Positions 1 through 7,660 of a stretch of DNA of 64,000 nt are shown piece by piece. A model generated the notes under the pieces. The model was not told the origin of the DNA. It saw only the letters and a program-made list of their open reading frames with translations, and made no database searches. Position 1 is the stretch's first letter, and each line of letters starts with the position of its first letter. This DNA comes from Sphingobium sp. EP60837 (GTDB taxonomy: Bacteria > Pseudomonadota > Alphaproteobacteria > Sphingomonadales > Sphingomonadaceae): assembly GCF_001658005.1 (NCBI RefSeq), contig NZ_CP015986.1, positions 2,543,501 through 2,607,500 on the forward strand, read 5' to 3'. A program made the position numbers and the translations under genes.

Positions 1-2
1 AT

Positions 3-245
3 CAAGCGGTGGTGAGCGGCCTGCCGCTGCTGGCGATGGATCGCCATGTGCATGCGGATATCCTGTCCGAAGCCTTTCGCATGTTGCGGCCGGGGGGTAG
101 CTTCATCCAGTTCACCTATTCGACGCGGCCGCCGGTCAGTCGAGATGTGCTGCACGCGTTGGACCTGGAAGTCGCGCGCGTCGGGCAGACGGTGCGCAAT
201 TTCCCGCCAGCCACTGTCTTCCGCTTTCACCGCCTTGGTGAATAG
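3..245 (+). CDS. C-terminal part of a class I SAM-dependent methyltransferase, possibly phospholipid N-methyltransferase
   Basis: The gene enters from outside the window, so only the last 80 or so residues are visible. They contain the late Rossmann strand motif VVSGLPLL, then a helix ending in MLRPGGSFIQFTYS, the usual 'leader plus product' strand of class I methyltransferases. This pattern resembles PmtA-type phosphatidylethanolamine N-methyltransferases and the related rRNA dimethylase-like fold. The SAM-binding N-terminus is missing, so substrate cannot be judged. An ABC exporter pair starts 63 bases downstream on the same strand. Other small-molecule methyltransferases remain possible. 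Confidence 0.6.
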   Translation, partial: QAVVSGLPLLAMDRHVHADILSEAFRMLRPGGSFIQFTYSTRPPVSRDVLHALDLEVARVGQTVRNFPPATVFRFHRLGE

Positions 246-308
246 CCCGGTTGCGCCACGGCGGCGCAACCCTATCTTGGCGTTCAGATAAGAGGGGCTT
301 TCGCGCGC

Positions 309-1241
309 ATGGCGTCCATCATTACCGTATCGGGCCTGACCAAAAGTTATGCATCGGGCTTTCAGGCGCTGAAAGGCGTCGATCTGGAGATTGAGGAAGG
401 CGAGATTTTCGCGCTGCTGGGGCCGAACGGCGCTGGCAAGACGACCATGATCTCCATCATTTGCGGGAATGTGCGGCCGACCGGCGGCAAGGTAACCGTC
501 GCCGGGCACGATATCGTGCGTGACTATCGCGGGTCGCGCTCCGCGATCGGGCTGGTGCCGCAGGAACTGCACACCGACGCGTTCGAGCGGGTGATAGACA
601 CGGTGCGCTTTTCCCGTGGCCTGTTCGGCAAGCCGCGCAATGACGCGCATATCGAAAAGGTGCTGCGTGACCTTTCGCTATGGGACAAGCGCAACAGCAA
701 GATGCTGGAACTGTCCGGCGGCATGAAGCGGCGCGTCATGATCGCCAAGGCGCTCAGCCATGAGCCGCGCGTGCTGTTCCTGGACGAGCCGACCGCTGGC
801 GTCGATGTCGAGCTGCGCCGCGACATGTGGAAGCTGATCGGCGAATTGCGGCAGACCGGCGTGACCATCATCCTGACCACCCATTATATCGAGGAAGCCG
901 AGGAGATGGCTGACCGGGTGGGCGTGATCAACAATGGCGAGCTGATCCTGGTCGAGGAAAAAACTGCCCTGATGAAGAAGCTGGGCAAGAAGACGCTCAC
1001 CGTGACGCTGGGCGAGCGGCTGGAGCGTCTTCCGGTCGAGCTTGGCGACTGGGATGTGGCGTTGAATGCCGATGGGTGCGAAATCGAATATGTTTTCGAT
1101 ACGCGAGCGGAGCGTACCGGCGTGTCGTCGCTTCTGCGCAAGCTCGGTGACCTTGGCATCGGTTATAAGGACCTCAACACGCAGCAGAGCAGCCTGGAGG
1201 ATATTTTCGTGAGCCTGGTCCATCAGGAGAAGGCGGCATGA
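309..1241 (+). CDS. ABC transporter ATP-binding protein (YadG-like)
   Basis: This 310-residue protein is the nucleotide-binding subunit of an ABC-2 type exporter. Visible motifs are Walker [10 protein letters not shown] at residues 38-46, signature LSGGM at about 135-139, Walker B VLFLDEP at about 155-161, and an H-loop in [10 protein letters not shown]. The C-terminal 80 residues after the ATPase core are a regulatory or dimer extension as in YadG-type proteins. Its stop overlaps the start of the permease gene by four bases (ATGA), so the two are probably translated together as one exporter. The transported substrate cannot be read from the sequence. Confidence 0.9.
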   Translation: MASIITVSGLTKSYASGFQALKGVDLEIEEGEIFALLGPNGAGKTTMISIICGNVRPTGGKVTVAGHDIVRDYRGSRSAIGLVPQELHTDAFERVIDTVRFSRGLFGKPRNDAHIEKVLRDLSLWDKRNSKMLELSGGMKRRVMIAKALSHEPRVLFLDEPTAGVDVELRRDMWKLIGELRQTGVTIILTTHYIEEAEEMADRVGVINNGELILVEEKTALMKKLGKKTLTVTLGERLERLPVELGDWDVALNADGCEIEYVFDTRAERTGVSSLLRKLGDLGIGYKDLNTQQSSLEDIFVSLVHQEKAA

Positions 1242-2011
1242 GCGGCGGTTTCAACCATCGGGCGATCTGGTCGATCTACAAGTTCGAGCTGCACCGGTTC
1301 AGCCGCACGCTGCTGACGGGGCTGCTGGTGCCGGTGATCACGACATCGCTCTATTTCGTGGTGTTCGGCGGTGCGATCGGATCGCGGATGACGCAGATCG
1401 ACGGGGTTCCCTATGCGGCGTTCATCGTGCCGGGGCTCATCATGATGTCGATGTTCACGGAAAGCATCTTCAACGCGAGTTTCGGCATCTACATGCCCAA
1501 ATTTGCAGGGACCATCTACGAACTGCTGTCAGCCCCGGTTTCAGCGACGGAGACGGTGATCGCCTATGTCGGCGCGGCGGCGACCAAGTCGCTGATCGTC
1601 GGCATCATCATTTTCGTGACCGCGCATTTGTTCGTGGATATTCATGTCGCGCATCCGTTCGCCATGGCGGGGTTCATGTTGCTGATAGCGGTCAGTTTCT
1701 GCCTGTTCGGCTTTATCCTGGGCATATGGGCGCAGAGTTTCGAGCAGCTGCAGGTGATCCCACTGCTGCTGATCATGCCCATGACCTTCCTTGGCGGGGC
1801 GTTCTATTCCGTGCACATGCTGGCCGAACCGTGGCGGACGGTGACGCTGTTCAACCCGATCGTCTATCTGGTGTCGGGTTTCCGATGGACCTTTTTCGGG
1901 CGCGGAGATGTGGGGATAGAGTTCAGCCTGCTGTTCGTCAGCGCGATGCTGCTGGTTTGCCTGGCCATCATCGGATGGATGTTCCGGACCGGCTACCGAC
2001 TGAAGAAATGA
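1238..2011 (+). CDS. ABC-2 type transporter permease (YadH-like)
   Basis: This 257-residue membrane protein has about six hydrophobic segments, including one near residues 25-50 and the closing IIGWMF segment before a short basic tail (TGYRLKK). This is the ABC2_membrane fold. It overlaps the upstream ATP-binding gene by four bases and is the obvious channel partner, giving a YadGH-type exporter in the inner membrane. Homologues are often annotated as multidrug or polysaccharide exporters, but nothing here fixes the substrate. Confidence 0.88.
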   Translation: MSGGFNHRAIWSIYKFELHRFSRTLLTGLLVPVITTSLYFVVFGGAIGSRMTQIDGVPYAAFIVPGLIMMSMFTESIFNASFGIYMPKFAGTIYELLSAPVSATETVIAYVGAAATKSLIVGIIIFVTAHLFVDIHVAHPFAMAGFMLLIAVSFCLFGFILGIWAQSFEQLQVIPLLLIMPMTFLGGAFYSVHMLAEPWRTVTLFNPIVYLVSGFRWTFFGRGDVGIEFSLLFVSAMLLVCLAIIGWMFRTGYRLKK

Positions 2012-2012
2012 A

Positions 2013-2037
2013 AGGGGCGGTCAGTTGCCGACCGCCC
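2013..2037 (-). terminator. Intrinsic terminator between convergent genes
   Basis: An 8-bp perfect stem GGGCGGTC/GACCGCCC with a 7-base loop lies between the ABC permease and the minus-strand gene that ends at 2048. Read on the minus strand the hairpin is followed by a T-rich stretch (TTTCATTTC), so it best serves the minus-strand gene. It may also stop permease readthrough. Confidence 0.6.
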
Positions 2038-2047
2038 GCTGGGCTGT

Positions 2048-2368
2048 TCAGGCCGCGGCGCTTTCGGGAGCGACGGCAAAGAGGGTGACGCCCTTATATT
2101 TGTCGTCATTTTCATTGTAGAGGCCGTACATCGCCTCGAACGTCTCATCCAGCACGCTGACGTCATTGAGGCCAGCCAGCTTGAACGTGCCGAGCTTCAG
2201 TTCGCGGGGCGGGCCGCCTTCGCGCTCCACGGTCACGGCGTCGATAAACATCTCGTCGTGACGGGTATAGAGGATGTGCGGCGCCAGCTTGACGACCATC
2301 TTATTGTAGGTCGCCTTGAGGCATTTCTGAAGCGCGATCGCTTCGAAAATGGTCGTCGGGGCAGTCAT
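2048..2368 (-). CDS. Conserved hypothetical protein, 106 aa
   Basis: The protein is soluble and mixed alpha/beta, with no signal peptide or membrane segment. I chose the ATG at 2368 because AAAGGAC lies just upstream, while extending the frame upstream adds low-quality residues. The middle (HILYTRHDEMFIDAV, then a charged turn, then RELKLGTFKLAGL) has the strand pattern of a very small WYL/SH3-like beta fold, but that resemblance is weak and I do not claim a function. It stands alone between convergent neighbours and ends at an intrinsic terminator. Confidence 0.7.
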   Translation of the reverse strand: MTAPTTIFEAIALQKCLKATYNKMVVKLAPHILYTRHDEMFIDAVTVEREGGPPRELKLGTFKLAGLNDVSVLDETFEAMYGLYNENDDKYKGVTLFAVAPESAAA

Positions 2369-2453
2369 AATGTCCCGTCCTTTAGCAATTTGGCGCTGGG
2401 GTTCAATTGCTTTGTGCATCGCACCATGGCCGCATAGTGCATCCGGGCCTTTT

Positions 2454-3830
2454 TCAGGATGAGCCGACAAGTCCCAGGCGGTCACGCATCATCCAGCGGA
2501 CAAGCAGCAACACCGCCACCGCTCCCAGCCCGCTTGCCAGGCCAAACCAGATGCCCAGGCCCTTCATGCCCAAGGGGAAGGCGAGGAGGGTGCCGACACC
2601 GACGCCGATAATCCAATAGCCAATGAGAGCGAAGATCATCGGCACCTTCGTATCGTGCAGGCCGCGCAGGACCCCCGCGCCCACCGCCTGCGTCGCATCG
2701 ACCAGTTGGAACAGGGCGGCAACGGCCAGGAAGCTGACCGTGAGCGCTGCGGTGCCCGCATTTGCGGTATCGGTCAGGTCGAGGAACGCGCCGATCAGCA
2801 GGCGTGGAACCGTGATCAGCAGGATCGCCGCTGCAAAGGCGAAGCCGAAGCCCAGAATGAGGGCGAGCCAGCCCGCCCGGCCTACGCCCGCCCTGTCGCC
2901 GCGTCCGTAGGCCAGGCCCACGCGCACGGTTGCGGCTTGGCCGATGCCCATCGGCACCATGAAGAGAAGCGCGGCGATCTGAATGGCGACGGCGTGCGCG
3001 GCGAGCGAGTCGCGGCCGATGAGGCCCATGAGCAAGGCCGACGCGTTGAAAACCGTGGTTTCGAAGCCGACCGTGATCGCGATCGGCAGGCCGAGCGCCC
3101 ACACGGCGCGATGCCGTTCCCGATCGCGGGTCCAAAAGCGACCGAACAGCCGGTAGCGCCGGAAGCGCCGGTCTATCAGGATTACGGCGAGCAATCCCAG
3201 GAACAGGAAGAGCGAGGACAAACTGCTCGCCAGCCCCGCGCCGAACAGGCCGAGCGCAGGCAGGCCGGCGTGGCCGAAGATCAACAGCCAGCCCGCAAGC
3301 AGGTTGAAGGGCATCGCCAGCAGCATGATGACCACCGCCCAGACAGGCCGCTCGAGCGCCGAGATGAAGTTGCGCAAGGTGGTGAAGCCCAGAAATGGCA
3401 GCAGCGCCCATTGCAGGCCATGCATCATCCGCCCGGCTTGATGCGCCAGGTCAGGCTGCTGTCCCATGCCGAGCAGTATCGCTTCGCTCTGGGAAAGCAG
3501 GAGCCAGGCGGGCAGGACGAAGAGGAAGGCGGCGCGCAGCGTCTGCTGTACGGTGCGGCGTACGTCGCGGACCGAATGGCGGCGGCGGCCGCGTTCATTG
3601 GCGATGAGCGGGGCTGCGGCCGTTACAAGTCCCATGCCGAAGATGAGCAGGGCGTGGAACAGATTGATGGCGAGAGCGCCTGCGGCAACCCCTTGCGCGC
3701 CGAGCCGGCCGATCAGCAACAAGTCCGTCGCAGCAATCCCCGCCCAGGCGATATTGCCCGCGATCATGGGGAGGGCCAGCGCCAGCAGCGCTCCTGCCTC
3801 TATGCGCCAGGGGGAGGGGTGCCAATTCAT
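2454..3830 (-). CDS. MATE family efflux transporter
   Basis: This 458-residue protein has about twelve hydrophobic segments arranged as two repeats, as in multidrug and toxic compound extrusion transporters (NorM/DinF type), which export cationic compounds using a Na+ or H+ gradient. The first helix contains LALPMIAGNIAWAG and the second half begins near LGLPIAITVGFETT, both typical of MATE repeats. The length matches the family (about 450). The start is the ATG before NWHPSPWR; a longer frame upstream would add an unlikely charged leader. It is transcribed alone and faces the DUF808 gene with a 62-base gap. Confidence 0.87.
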   Translation of the reverse strand: MNWHPSPWRIEAGALLALALPMIAGNIAWAGIAATDLLLIGRLGAQGVAAGALAINLFHALLIFGMGLVTAAAPLIANERGRRRHSVRDVRRTVQQTLRAAFLFVLPAWLLLSQSEAILLGMGQQPDLAHQAGRMMHGLQWALLPFLGFTTLRNFISALERPVWAVVIMLLAMPFNLLAGWLLIFGHAGLPALGLFGAGLASSLSSLFLFLGLLAVILIDRRFRRYRLFGRFWTRDRERHRAVWALGLPIAITVGFETTVFNASALLMGLIGRDSLAAHAVAIQIAALLFMVPMGIGQAATVRVGLAYGRGDRAGVGRAGWLALILGFGFAFAAAILLITVPRLLIGAFLDLTDTANAGTAALTVSFLAVAALFQLVDATQAVGAGVLRGLHDTKVPMIFALIGYWIIGVGVGTLLAFPLGMKGLGIWFGLASGLGAVAVLLLVRWMMRDRLGLVGSS

Positions 3831-3892
3831 GTCAAACCTGACCCACGCCGTTCGCTCGACACGAACGTCCGAAGAGTTGCTCGAATAATCCT

Positions 3893-4822
3893 TCAGTGCT
3901 TCTTGAACAGGTGCAGCGCTGCGACGATTATGCCGCCGATCACCAGGCCAACTATTGCGCCCCCAATTGCATTCACGACCCAATCGATAGCCGCGCTCAA
4001 GGCGGGCAACGCGTGAGCAGCGCCCTCGGCGACATGATGAATTGCGCCTGGGATGAGGTCCCAGTGGAATTCATGCAGGCCATGGACGATGAGCCCGCCG
4101 CCGACCCATAGCATGGCCGCAGTACCGACGACGGATAGGATCTGCATCAATACCGGCATTGCCTTCACCAGGCCCCGGCCCACTGCGCGGGTGGCGGCAG
4201 CGGAGCGGTCCGCGAGGTGAAGGCCGATATCGTCCATCTTCACGATAAAGCCGACAACGCCATAGACGCCTGCGGTGATGAGGACGGCGACGACCACCAG
4301 GATCAGTGCCTGTTCCCACAGAGGTTCGGTAGCGACGGTGCCGAGTGCAATAGCCATGATTTCGCCGGACAGAATGAAATCGGTGCGGATCGCGCCCGAA
4401 ACCTTCTGGTCTTCCAATTCCTTCGAACTGTGCGTGGTCATCGCTTCCTCGGCGACGTCATGGCCGCCTTGCACTGCTTCAAGCAGCTTTTCGACCGCTT
4501 CGAAGCATAGGAAGGCGCCGCCCAGCATCAGCAGCGGCGGCAGCAGCCAGGGCGCAAAGGCGCTCAACAGCAGCGCGGCGGGAAGGAGGAAGAAGAGCTT
4601 GTTACGCAGCGATCCGCGCGCGATCTTCCAGATGATGGGCAGTTCCCGGTCGGGGGTAAGGCCCATGACATAGCGCGGCGTCACCGCCGTATCATCGATG
4701 ACCACGCCTGCCGCCTTCGTTCCTGCCCTGCCCGCCGCCGCCGCGACGTCATCGAGAGAGGTTGCAGTGAGCTTTACGATGCCCGCGACATCGTCGAGCA
4801 ACGCGATCAGACCCGAAGGCAT
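3893..4822 (-). CDS. DUF808 family inner-membrane protein (YedI-like)
   Basis: The 309-residue product opens with SGLIALLDDVAGIVK and has TSLDDVAAAAGRAGTKAAGVVIDD soon after, the diagnostic N-terminus of the DUF808/YedI family. It then has several long hydrophobic helices and ends in a Gly/Ala/Ile-rich segment followed by HLFKKH. Members are conserved inner-membrane proteins of unknown role. It lies 62 bases upstream of the MATE gene on the same strand and could be co-transcribed with it. No catalytic residues are known for the family. Confidence 0.88.
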   Translation of the reverse strand: MPSGLIALLDDVAGIVKLTATSLDDVAAAAGRAGTKAAGVVIDDTAVTPRYVMGLTPDRELPIIWKIARGSLRNKLFFLLPAALLLSAFAPWLLPPLLMLGGAFLCFEAVEKLLEAVQGGHDVAEEAMTTHSSKELEDQKVSGAIRTDFILSGEIMAIALGTVATEPLWEQALILVVVAVLITAGVYGVVGFIVKMDDIGLHLADRSAAATRAVGRGLVKAMPVLMQILSVVGTAAMLWVGGGLIVHGLHEFHWDLIPGAIHHVAEGAAHALPALSAAIDWVVNAIGGAIVGLVIGGIIVAALHLFKKH

Positions 4823-4924
4823 TGATATATTTCCCCTGTTGCAGGGCCGATGCGCAGCCCTCTACGGCTTGGTCTCATAGGGGCGCGGCCAAGCGGGAGC
4901 AATAACAGCGCGGATCAGGATGGA

Positions 4925-5170
4925 TCAGGCGATGCCGCGATAGTTGCCGGGCGGGTCGCTGGCGGGGAAGGATTCGTCCATCTGCTCATCGACCATGTCC
5001 CAATCTTCGGCGGCTATATGCTGCTCTTCCGGTCCTGCATCGCGCACGATGCCATATGAGCCGACCGGCGCGCGATGGTCCAGGTCATGCCTAGCTTGCC
5101 GCTCTTGCCAGGCGCGCCACGCAACTGCACTCAAGCCGCCCAGAAAAGCGAGCTTCAACAACCCCTTCAT
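4925..5170 (-). CDS. Small membrane-anchored protein with SFPASDPP motif, 81 aa
   Basis: The short N-terminus (KGLLKLAFLGGLSAVAWRAW) is a single hydrophobic anchor or uncleaved signal. The rest is acidic and hydrophilic and closes with DESFPASDPPGNY. That SFPASDPP element recurs in many short proteobacterial proteins of unknown function, often next to stress genes. Its start overlaps the stop of the upstream gene by four bases (ATGA), so the two genes form a coupled pair. Function unknown. Confidence 0.72.
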   Translation of the reverse strand: MKGLLKLAFLGGLSAVAWRAWQERQARHDLDHRAPVGSYGIVRDAGPEEQHIAAEDWDMVDEQMDESFPASDPPGNYRGIA

Positions 5171-5499
5171 GACGATTTCTCCTGCGAGTCGTGAACATGT
5201 ATCCAGTCGGCCCGGTTGCCGCTCACTCCGTGAGGATGGAGCGAAAATTCGCCTTCTTCGTCTGTGCCGGGTTCGGCCTCATCCCCACCCGGATGCGTCG
5301 CGACGGCCCAGCGTTCCCGCAGCGCCGCGTTGATCATGGCCCGCCACTGGCTCTCATCGCCCGCTTCGCGCATCGCTGCGTCAGGGTCTTTCATGATGGC
5401 GAGGATGCTGGCGGCGTCGGCCACCCGTTCCTCCCACTGATCGGGTTCGCCGGCGGCAAGATGACGGGCCAGCCGTTCGATAAGGGTGCGCTGTTCCAT
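5167..5499 (-). CDS. Conserved hypothetical soluble protein, 110 aa
   Basis: The N-terminal two thirds look helical (EQRTLIERLARHLAAGEPD and ILAIMKDPDAAMREAG), and the tail is polar with several His residues (FSLHPHGV, DWIHVHDS). There is no signal peptide or membrane segment. It is the first gene of a two-gene unit with the SFPASDPP protein, with an ATGA overlap. I do not recognise a named family; similar small proteins occur in sphingomonads. Confidence 0.65.
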   Translation of the reverse strand: MEQRTLIERLARHLAAGEPDQWEERVADAASILAIMKDPDAAMREAGDESQWRAMINAALRERWAVATHPGGDEAEPGTDEEGEFSLHPHGVSGNRADWIHVHDSQEKSS

Positions 5500-5622
5500 G
5501 GCCGGGGAACGCGTGCCGATCAGCTTCCGTTCCGCCTATTTCGTGACGCAAGCGAAGCGGCTTGAACGGTACGGGCGGATGCTCGTTGAAAAGGCGTGAA
5601 GCGTGCTGAAAGGAGACCAACC

Positions 5623-5928
5623 ATGCCTCGCGGCGACAAGAGCAGCTATACCGACAAGCAGAAGCGCAAGGCCGAGCATATCGAGGAGAGCTATGAGGAC
5701 CGTGGCGTTTCGCGCGATGAAGCAGAACGGCGAGCCTGGGCTACGGTGAACAAGGAATCCGGCGGCGGGAACAAGTCCGGGTCCGGCCGGGGTAAAGCCG
5801 ACACCCATGTGTCTTCGCGCAAAGGTGGACGGAAAGGCGGCGCAGCTTCGGCCCGCCGGTCTGCGGCCGATCGTTCGGCTGCGGCCAAAAAGGGTTGGGA
5901 GACGCGGCGGAAGAGGGCCGCTGGTTAG
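5623..5928 (+). CDS. Small basic protein, plasmid-stabilisation-like, 101 aa
   Basis: The product starts PRGDKSSYTDKQKRKAEHIE and continues with a helix containing VSRDEAERRAWATVNKES. It then becomes Gly/Ser/Lys-rich and ends in KKGWETRRKRAAG. This matches a group of short basic proteins often annotated as plasmid stabilisation proteins, although evidence for that role is thin; the tail looks like a nucleic-acid-binding basic region. A clear Shine-Dalgarno (AAGGAG) sits a few bases before the ATG at 5623. It is divergent from the two-gene unit ending at 4925 and convergent with the cyclotransferase. Confidence 0.75.
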   Translation: MPRGDKSSYTDKQKRKAEHIEESYEDRGVSRDEAERRAWATVNKESGGGNKSGSGRGKADTHVSSRKGGRKGGAASARRSAADRSAAAKKGWETRRKRAAG

Positions 5929-5933
5929 TCTTC

Positions 5934-6791
5934 CTAGCGGGAACTCTTCGCCATAGGCTGCAGCCTGATTTCGAACAATTTGGGCCAATATTTGCCGGTG
6001 ATGAAGAGCCGGTCCGCTTGTGCGTCATACGCTATGCCGTTTGGAACAGCCTCGTCATCGGTCGCGCCGCTGGCCTTCGCGAGCGGCGCAATGTCGATCC
6101 AATCGATGACTTTGCCTGTCGCCGGGTCGATGCGCGCGATGTGGTTGTCATACCAGATATTGGCCCAAATCTCGCCTTTTACATATTCCAGCTCGTTTAG
6201 CCGATCGACGAGGCGTCCGTTGAAGCTGACCGTTATGCGGCGCGTTTCCGCGAGTGTTTCCGGGTCTAGAAAACGGAGCTGGGCGGTGCCGTCGCTCATG
6301 ATGAGATTGCGGCCGTCCTGCGTCAGGCCCCATCCTTCGCCTTCATAGCGGAAGCGAGAGACGGGTGAAAAGTCGGCAAGCTTCCACACGAAGCCCTGAC
6401 GATGACGCCAGGTGACGCTGATCAGCCGGTCTTTCCAGTTGACGATCCCTTCGCCGAAATAGGGCTGGGGGATGATGCGCCGCTCGATGACCTTGCCGTC
6501 TTTCAACGAGACCTTGCGGATTGCGGAGCGGCCCTCAAGGCCCGTGCTTTCGTAGAGGGCGCCATCGTGGAAGAAGAGCCCCTCTGTGAATGCCGCGGGA
6601 TCGTGGGGGTAGGTTTTGACCAGCTTCCAAGGCGTGTCTGCTAGCGCGGGTGCGGACAGGAGTGTGAGCAGACAGAGCAGAGGGAAAAGCAGAGCCGCCC
6701 ACCTCCGTTGGTTTCGAGAGAGGTTGAAAAAGACCGGCGGGGGGTATCCGTTTCTAGACTTCGCTCGAAACGAACGGTTGGTGGACATCAT
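5934..6791 (-). CDS. Glutaminyl-peptide cyclotransferase (glutamine cyclotransferase), exported
   Basis: The mature part begins DTPWKLVKTYPHDPAAFTEG, the first blade of the five-bladed propeller glutamine cyclotransferase family (Glu_cyclase_2), which converts N-terminal glutamine to pyroglutamate. Other blades show SDGTAQLRFLD and NELEYVKGEIWANIW. A signal peptide (hydrophobic LLFPLLCLLTLLSAPALA) sends it to the periplasm. The start is uncertain. The ATG at 6791 overlaps the stop of ygfZ in the ATGA style, but the first 25 or so residues are encoded by a dispersed inverted repeat, giving an unusually long n-region. No later ATG precedes the signal peptide. Propeller identity is solid; the substrate is unknown. 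Confidence 0.85.
   Translation of the reverse strand: MMSTNRSFRAKSRNGYPPPVFFNLSRNQRRWAALLFPLLCLLTLLSAPALADTPWKLVKTYPHDPAAFTEGLFFHDGALYESTGLEGRSAIRKVSLKDGKVIERRIIPQPYFGEGIVNWKDRLISVTWRHRQGFVWKLADFSPVSRFRYEGEGWGLTQDGRNLIMSDGTAQLRFLDPETLAETRRITVSFNGRLVDRLNELEYVKGEIWANIWYDNHIARIDPATGKVIDWIDIAPLAKASGATDDEAVPNGIAYDAQADRLFITGKYWPKLFEIRLQPMAKSSR
6705..6777. repeat. Dispersed inverted repeat (family A), inside a coding start
   Basis: Two arms in opposite orientation, TCGCTCGAAACGAACGG at the right and CCGTTGGTTTCGAGAG at the left, enclose a short spacer. The arms match the CCGTTCGTTTCGAGCGAAGT unit seen elsewhere in the window. This copy overlaps the first codons of the cyclotransferase gene. Confidence 0.75.
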
Positions 6792-7525
6792 TCGGCGGCT
6801 TGCCCTGCGATGGCGGCGGCAAGCCATGCCGGCAGAATGGCAGGATCAATATCCTCCACACGGCGCAATTCGATCGATAGGCCCATGTCGGTCAAGGCAA
6901 GGCGCTGGCGCTTCTCATCGGCCTCGGCCAGCGGCACTGCGACGAGGCGGCGATTAACCTTGCTGCGGTAATGCATGCGTGCGGTGTTTTCCTGGCCGAC
7001 ATAGCAGCCTTTGTCGAAATCGACGCCGCGCAGTTCCCCGGCATTGGTTTCCAGCCAGAGCGTCTGATCCTGACCCAACTCGGCCGCGCCCTCGAACACC
7101 GCGAGGGACAGGCGATGCGCGCGGAAGGCGGGGGACGCGTCGCCGGTTGTGGCCGGGGCGAGCCAGCGATGCCCAAGCGCGGGCAAGCGCGGGTCGAGCG
7201 GCTTGTCCGCAGCATCGAGTGACCAATGAACGGCGAGGCTGTCTTCACGTCCGACCACTACTTTGCGGCGTAAGCGATACAAGGTGAGGCGCTTCGCGAG
7301 CGCATCGGCCTGCGCCGCTTCGCAGTCTATCAGCACATCGTCGCCATCAGCCCATAGGATGAAGTCGAACAGCGCCTTGCCCTGCGGCGTCAGCAGCCCT
7401 GTCCAGCGGGGCTCGTCTGCCTTCAGCGTCAGTACATCGCGGGTCAGTAGGCCCTGGAGGAACGGCCTTGCTTCTTCGCCTGAAATTCTGATGAGCGCTC
7501 GGTCGCTGAGTGTGGTGGGGGTCAT
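6788..7525 (-). CDS. ygfZ: Folate-binding YgfZ/GcvT-like protein
   Basis: This 245-residue protein carries the family signature KGCYVGQEN within FDKGCYVGQENTARMH at about residue 175, including the conserved cysteine. YgfZ/IBA57 proteins use tetrahydrofolate and assist assembly or repair of certain 4Fe-4S enzymes. The N-terminal half (ALIRISGEEARPFLQGLLTRDV) is the usual GcvT-like domain. It is shorter than E. coli YgfZ (about 325 aa), which is normal for alphaproteobacterial members. Its stop overlaps the downstream cyclotransferase start. The opposite-strand dihydroorotase begins 136 bases away. Confidence 0.88.
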   Translation of the reverse strand: MTPTTLSDRALIRISGEEARPFLQGLLTRDVLTLKADEPRWTGLLTPQGKALFDFILWADGDDVLIDCEAAQADALAKRLTLYRLRRKVVVGREDSLAVHWSLDAADKPLDPRLPALGHRWLAPATTGDASPAFRAHRLSLAVFEGAAELGQDQTLWLETNAGELRGVDFDKGCYVGQENTARMHYRSKVNRRLVAVPLAEADEKRQRLALTDMGLSIELRRVEDIDPAILPAWLAAAIAGQAAE

Positions 7526-7560
7526 CCGTGCAACTTAGGCGCAGCCCTTGATTTTTCTAC

Positions 7561-7651
7561 CCCGTTCGTGTCGAGCGAAGTCGAGATATGTTGCGCACGG
7601 CTTCTCGACCCTTCGGCGATGCTCAGGACAGGCTTCGCTCGAAGCGAACGG
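7561..7651. repeat. Dispersed inverted repeat (family A) ahead of dihydroorotase
   Basis: The left arm is CCCGTTCGTGTCGAGCGAAG and the right arm is CTTCGCTCGAAGCGAACGG, separated by a spacer that itself holds partial copies. The right arm ends in GAACGGAG, whose GGAG is also the likely Shine-Dalgarno of the dihydroorotase gene at 7661. Confidence 0.8.
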
Positions 7652-7660
7652 AGAATTTAG

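Noticed and set aside
3831..3983. N-terminal extension of the MATE transporter
   Set aside because: The upstream residues are charged and non-conserved-looking, and the ATG at 3830 gives the normal MATE start.
2655..4016. Plus-strand frame of about 450 codons over the MATE transporter
   Set aside because: Composition is Gln/Ala/Glu/Arg repeats typical of antisense shadow of membrane helices.
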